A DNA stretch of 64,000 bases from positions 248,001-312,000 of the forward strand of contig JANATF010000020.1 in assembly GCA_029449245.1 (NCBI GenBank), read 5' to 3'. Both the position numbers and the translations under genes were made by a program. Below, piece by piece: positions 61,182 to 64,000 of the stretch. The stretch's first letter is position 1, and each line of letters begins with the position of its first letter. The DNA is from Mortierella alpina. Lineage: Eukaryota; Mortierellomycota; Mortierellomycetes; Mortierellales; Mortierellaceae. The notes below the pieces were generated by a model that saw nothing but the letters and a program-made list of their open reading frames with translations, searched no databases and was not told where the DNA came from.

Positions 61182-62814
61182 TTAAATGACTTCATAAATA
61201 TGGATCAGCTTGAGCTCTTCCAGCTCATCTTCCAGCATCTCTTCCACAAATTCCTGGCCCGTTACTGTGATTTCAATCTCTCTCAGCCAGCTTGACCAGT
61301 TGCCGATCGAAGGCCCAGCCTCGACAGCGGCCTCGCTAGTGCTGGTCGCAGCAGCCACACCAGGTGGTTTGGCAGGGACCTTCTTCTTTTTGCTCTTTGG
61401 TTTTTTGGATGGCATTTCGAATCCTGCATCCTTGAGCTGTTCCTGCAGCGAGGGGACGGTGACCAAGATAGTGCCCTTTCGCTCACGGATGTTTGTGTAC
61501 ACGCACTCCCAAAGCTGGCGCTGTACCTCTACCGGAGAAAAGAACTGGAAAACATTGTTCATGATGACAATGTCTGCACCTTGCACCAATGCTCCACGGT
61601 TCAGCAGGTTGTCATGGACGATCTAGGACAAGGATAGACTGCATATCAGCCTCTGCTTCGCAGTTTGGACACGGCGATCCATGATGGCAGAACTGGCACT
61701 TTGGGAGCCCTTTTTCATTTGCTGATCTTTCACGTTACCTCGATTCTGTCCTGGAGACGATGTTTCCGCACCATCTCTGTCTGCAGCTTGCAAAAGTAAT
61801 CGTTCATCTCTACTCCAATCAACTTTTTGGCGTCCGTGAACAAATGGCCCTATAAAACAGCAAATACACAGAAAACGTGAATTAATATATCACCTTTTTC
61901 CGAAACGTCAAGATACATTTGACCGCTTGGTATGGCCGGGAAGCCCAAAAAAAAAAAAGACTTACCGCATAGAGGACAGCACCCAGCCTTGAGCCCACGT
62001 CAAGAACGACCTTGTTCTTGACTCTATCTTTCAGCAACACCTGGAACAGGAACTGGAGCTGAACCACCGAGGCCGAATGAGAGATAAAGTTGAGAGGCCG
62101 AGTCTCCTTTGAGCCACACTTTAAACAGTAGTTGCGAGAGAGTTTTCCTTCATCGCACAGCTCGTCCACATCATCCTCTGTGTACAAGAATCCATCGACA
62201 TGGACGACATTGTCCTTGGTATAGCCCTCGAACTAGAAAGTACGACGGTAGTGAGTGAGTGAGTGAAATTAGTCAACAATGCTTCTTCAAGAAAAGAATG
62301 TCGTCCGTGGGGTGGCGAGTACATGATTGAGTGCGGTCCTGATGCAGAACTGTCATACCTCTTCGGAACTGGGGATAGTAATATCTTCGCTCGGGGCTTC
62401 TGCATGCACAGGCAGCCTGTCGCGAAGGTCCTGGATAATCTTGTTGAGTCGAAAGATCTTGGATCCTCCTGATCGAGCCACGTCGCCTTGCGGTGCGGTA
62501 TCGTGGCTATGGTCGTGGTTGCATCCTGCATGGTGTTCGTGTCCCTCCTGCTCCTCCTCGTACTCCTTGTTCAACATGTCCAGTCGTTCCTCTAGGTAAG
62601 AGTAAACCATTTCCACAGAGCGCCGGATAAGTCACCTTGCATCTTTCTTTTACTCCATTCAATTTTTTTTTCTTCCTCATCAACCCTCGTGGGTGCGCTT
62701 TTTACCAATGGCTGCTCCAACAAAAGTCTCAAAGGACAGCAGTTCGTCGCCCTCGAGGGTGGCCAGGAGGCCAAGGAATGCGTCCTTGGCTGTGTCCATG
62801 GATGTCAACGACAT
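61182..62814 (-). CDS. Putative SAM-dependent methyltransferase with His-rich linker
   Basis: Five exons close in phase: 62814-62706, 62591-62359, 62232-61966, 61849-61739, 61622-61182, for 386 aa. A short N-terminal helical domain is followed by a His-rich stretch (GHEHHAGCNHDHSHD, about residues 52-66) that could bind metal. The block NYCLKCGSKETRPLNFISHS follows, then a class I Rossmann methyltransferase core: motif I as VVLDVGSRLGAVLYA, a strand/acidic turn in KLIGVEMNDYF, and a motif IV-like region IVIMNNVFQFF. A Lys-rich segment (KKPKSKKKK) and an acidic C-terminus end the protein. I recognise the fold but not the specific family or substrate. The exon 1/2 join depends on an acceptor at 62592; a protein-like extension of exon 2 upstream of it is blocked by an in-frame TGA. 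Confidence 0.7.
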
Positions 62815-62845
62815 TGTGAATGGGCGTAGTGAATCAAAGACGAAA

Positions 62846-62867
62846 AAAAAAAAAAAAAAAAAAGAAA
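62846..62867. repeat. Poly-A tract
   Basis: A run of about 19-20 A just upstream of the methyltransferase gene on the plus strand (poly-T on its coding strand), in the short gap between two minus-strand genes. It may act as a nucleosome-excluding promoter element. Confidence 0.7.
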
Positions 62868-63063
62868 AGAAAACAGATCAGCGGTCCTTTTCTGCCTCTC
62901 TCTTTAATTGCGCACGATTTTTTCATTTGTGGAGGTATGGTCTACTTTGGCACTCGAAGAACAACGTGAGGCGGTGACACTGTGCCTTGTGCTTCGTGAC
63001 ACGGCAGCCCTCATACCTGGGCTTTATATTCTATCGTATCCTATGTACAATGGTTCGGAGCCA

Positions 63064-64000
63064 CTAGCTAAGGCTGAACGCATAGGCTGCCATGGTGTTG
63101 AGGCGCTCTATAGGACGAGAAGTAAAAAAAAAAAATGCATGGGAAGTCAGTCACCAATCATCATAGATGGACGCAGGAAGGACAGGCCGAAGCGTCAAGA
63201 AGGGGGACACTCACCTGCAGAATAGCTCATAGCAACCCGCATAAACTCAACCGCCAGAGCAGGCTCATCCTTGACCAGCTTTTGGAACTGTTCCTGGCTC
63301 AGATTCCAGAGAATACCGTCCGTCTCGGCAACAAGTGTCGAGGAGCGGTTGTTTCCTGTGAACAAACTTATCTCTCCAGAGATGGTGCCAGGCAAGATGA
63401 CCTCGGCGCTCCTCCGAACCATGCCGCTGTCCTGGAACTCTTGCACGCTGCGAAGTGTACCATCCTCGACCAGATACAGACCGTCTGTAGGGAGTCCTCC
63501 TTGGCGCCAGAGTATGGTGCCCGCCAGAACCGTCCTGCGCTCGAAATAGAAACTCAGCCGTAAGAAAAAGTCTGTAGGATTCTCTCGGGTGTCGTGGAAC
63601 GCTGCAAGAAGTGTAGGTACGGGCTGCTGAAGATTGACGAGGTGTGGGAAGGGTCGGTTGTTGGCTGTGTGTGTATATGGTGATTATCCATAAAAAAAGA
63701 TTCACCAGATGAAGTTAGCAGCAGATCCATCAAAAATGAAAAGCTGTCCAGAGAATCACCTTTGAAAAGCGCACTTACCATGGAGCGTTTCCCGCGCTGC
63801 CTCAAAGAGATGGCTCTTTCTCGGTGAATTCTGCATATGCTCCGAGAAAAAGTGCGTTGCTTCAGAGTCGGGTGACATGATTGAGTTGCTGTCGTCTTGG
63901 TTGGCCATCTCCATCAACCTCTTGCGCTTTGCGAGTTCCATCGTCGACTCCCTTGTTTTGTAGTAGCTTTCCAAAAGGCAGTTTTCACAATACTCAAGGG
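63064..64000 (-). CDS. C-terminal part of a SulP-family transporter with cyclic-nucleotide-binding domain, 5' partial
   Basis: The gene runs off the right edge. Visible exons: 64000-63779, 63664-63215, 63107-63064, closing in phase to a stop at 63064-63066. The first visible part (LEYCENCLLESYYKTRES) looks like the end of a STAS domain and linker. A cyclic-nucleotide-binding fold follows: PHLVNLQQPVPTLLAAFHDT, FYFERRTVLAGTILWRQG, GLYLVEDGTLR, LPGTISGEISLFTGNNRSST and LSQEQFQKLVKDEP. This arrangement is that of yeast Vsb1 (YGR125w)-type SulP transporters of the vacuole, where the domain is regulatory and may not bind nucleotide. The usual phosphate-binding Arg of functional cAMP sites is present in NNRSST, but its role is untested. 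The N-terminal transport domain is outside the window. Confidence 0.8.

Overview
The window is a gene-dense eukaryotic nuclear segment, almost certainly fungal. Most genes carry many short GT-AG introns (typically 50-120 bases), leaders are pyrimidine-rich, and many gene products are core fungal proteins (Atg27, Msd1, Pam16, Ssc1, Hsp60, Vsb1-type SulP transporter). Some products look animal-like or belong to early-diverging fungi: a BRPF-type reader with C2H2, PHD, bromo and PWWP modules, a PHYHIP-type domain, phocein/MOB4, and a beta-propeller/TRP-like channel. I infer an early-diverging fungus, most likely Mortierellomycotina. That placement comes from protein style and memory of families, not from a search.

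Layout, left to right. 1-14 kb: tail of a vacuolar-type amino acid transporter (+), a BRPF/Nto1-like chromatin reader (+), ORC2 (-), ribosomal protein L39 (+), ATG27 (-) and an F-box/WD40 protein (+). 14-28.5 kb: a protein kinase (-), mitochondrial aspartyl-tRNA synthetase (-, 13 exons), a Crz1-like C2H2 transcription factor (-), MOB4/phocein (+) and a CENP-L/Fta1 kinetochore protein (-). 28.9-43.6 kb: Rab6/Ryh1 (-), HSP60 (+), PAM16 (+), eEF1B-alpha (-), an MMTAG2-type RS protein (+), a DODA/LigB dioxygenase (+), a membrane-anchored M24 peptidase (+) and mitochondrial Hsp70 SSC1 (+). 43.6-47.7 kb is gene-poor. 47.7-64 kb: a PHYHIP-domain protein (+), a large ion channel (-), a pepsin-like protease with a long insert (+), a NIPA-type Mg transporter (+), an uncharacterised methyltransferase with a His-rich stretch (-), and the C-terminal cyclic-nucleotide-binding end of a SulP transporter (-, running off the right edge).

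Themes. HSP60, PAM16 and SSC1, which cooperate in mitochondrial protein import and folding, lie within about 13 kb. Several divergent pairs share short promoters (ORC2/RPL39, ATG27/F-box, RAB6/HSP60, EFB1/MMTAG2). Exon joins were worked out by hand from splice consensus and reading phase. Where I give exon lists, the phases close to an intact frame. I saw no CRISPR array, convincing tRNA, transposon or prophage-like element.
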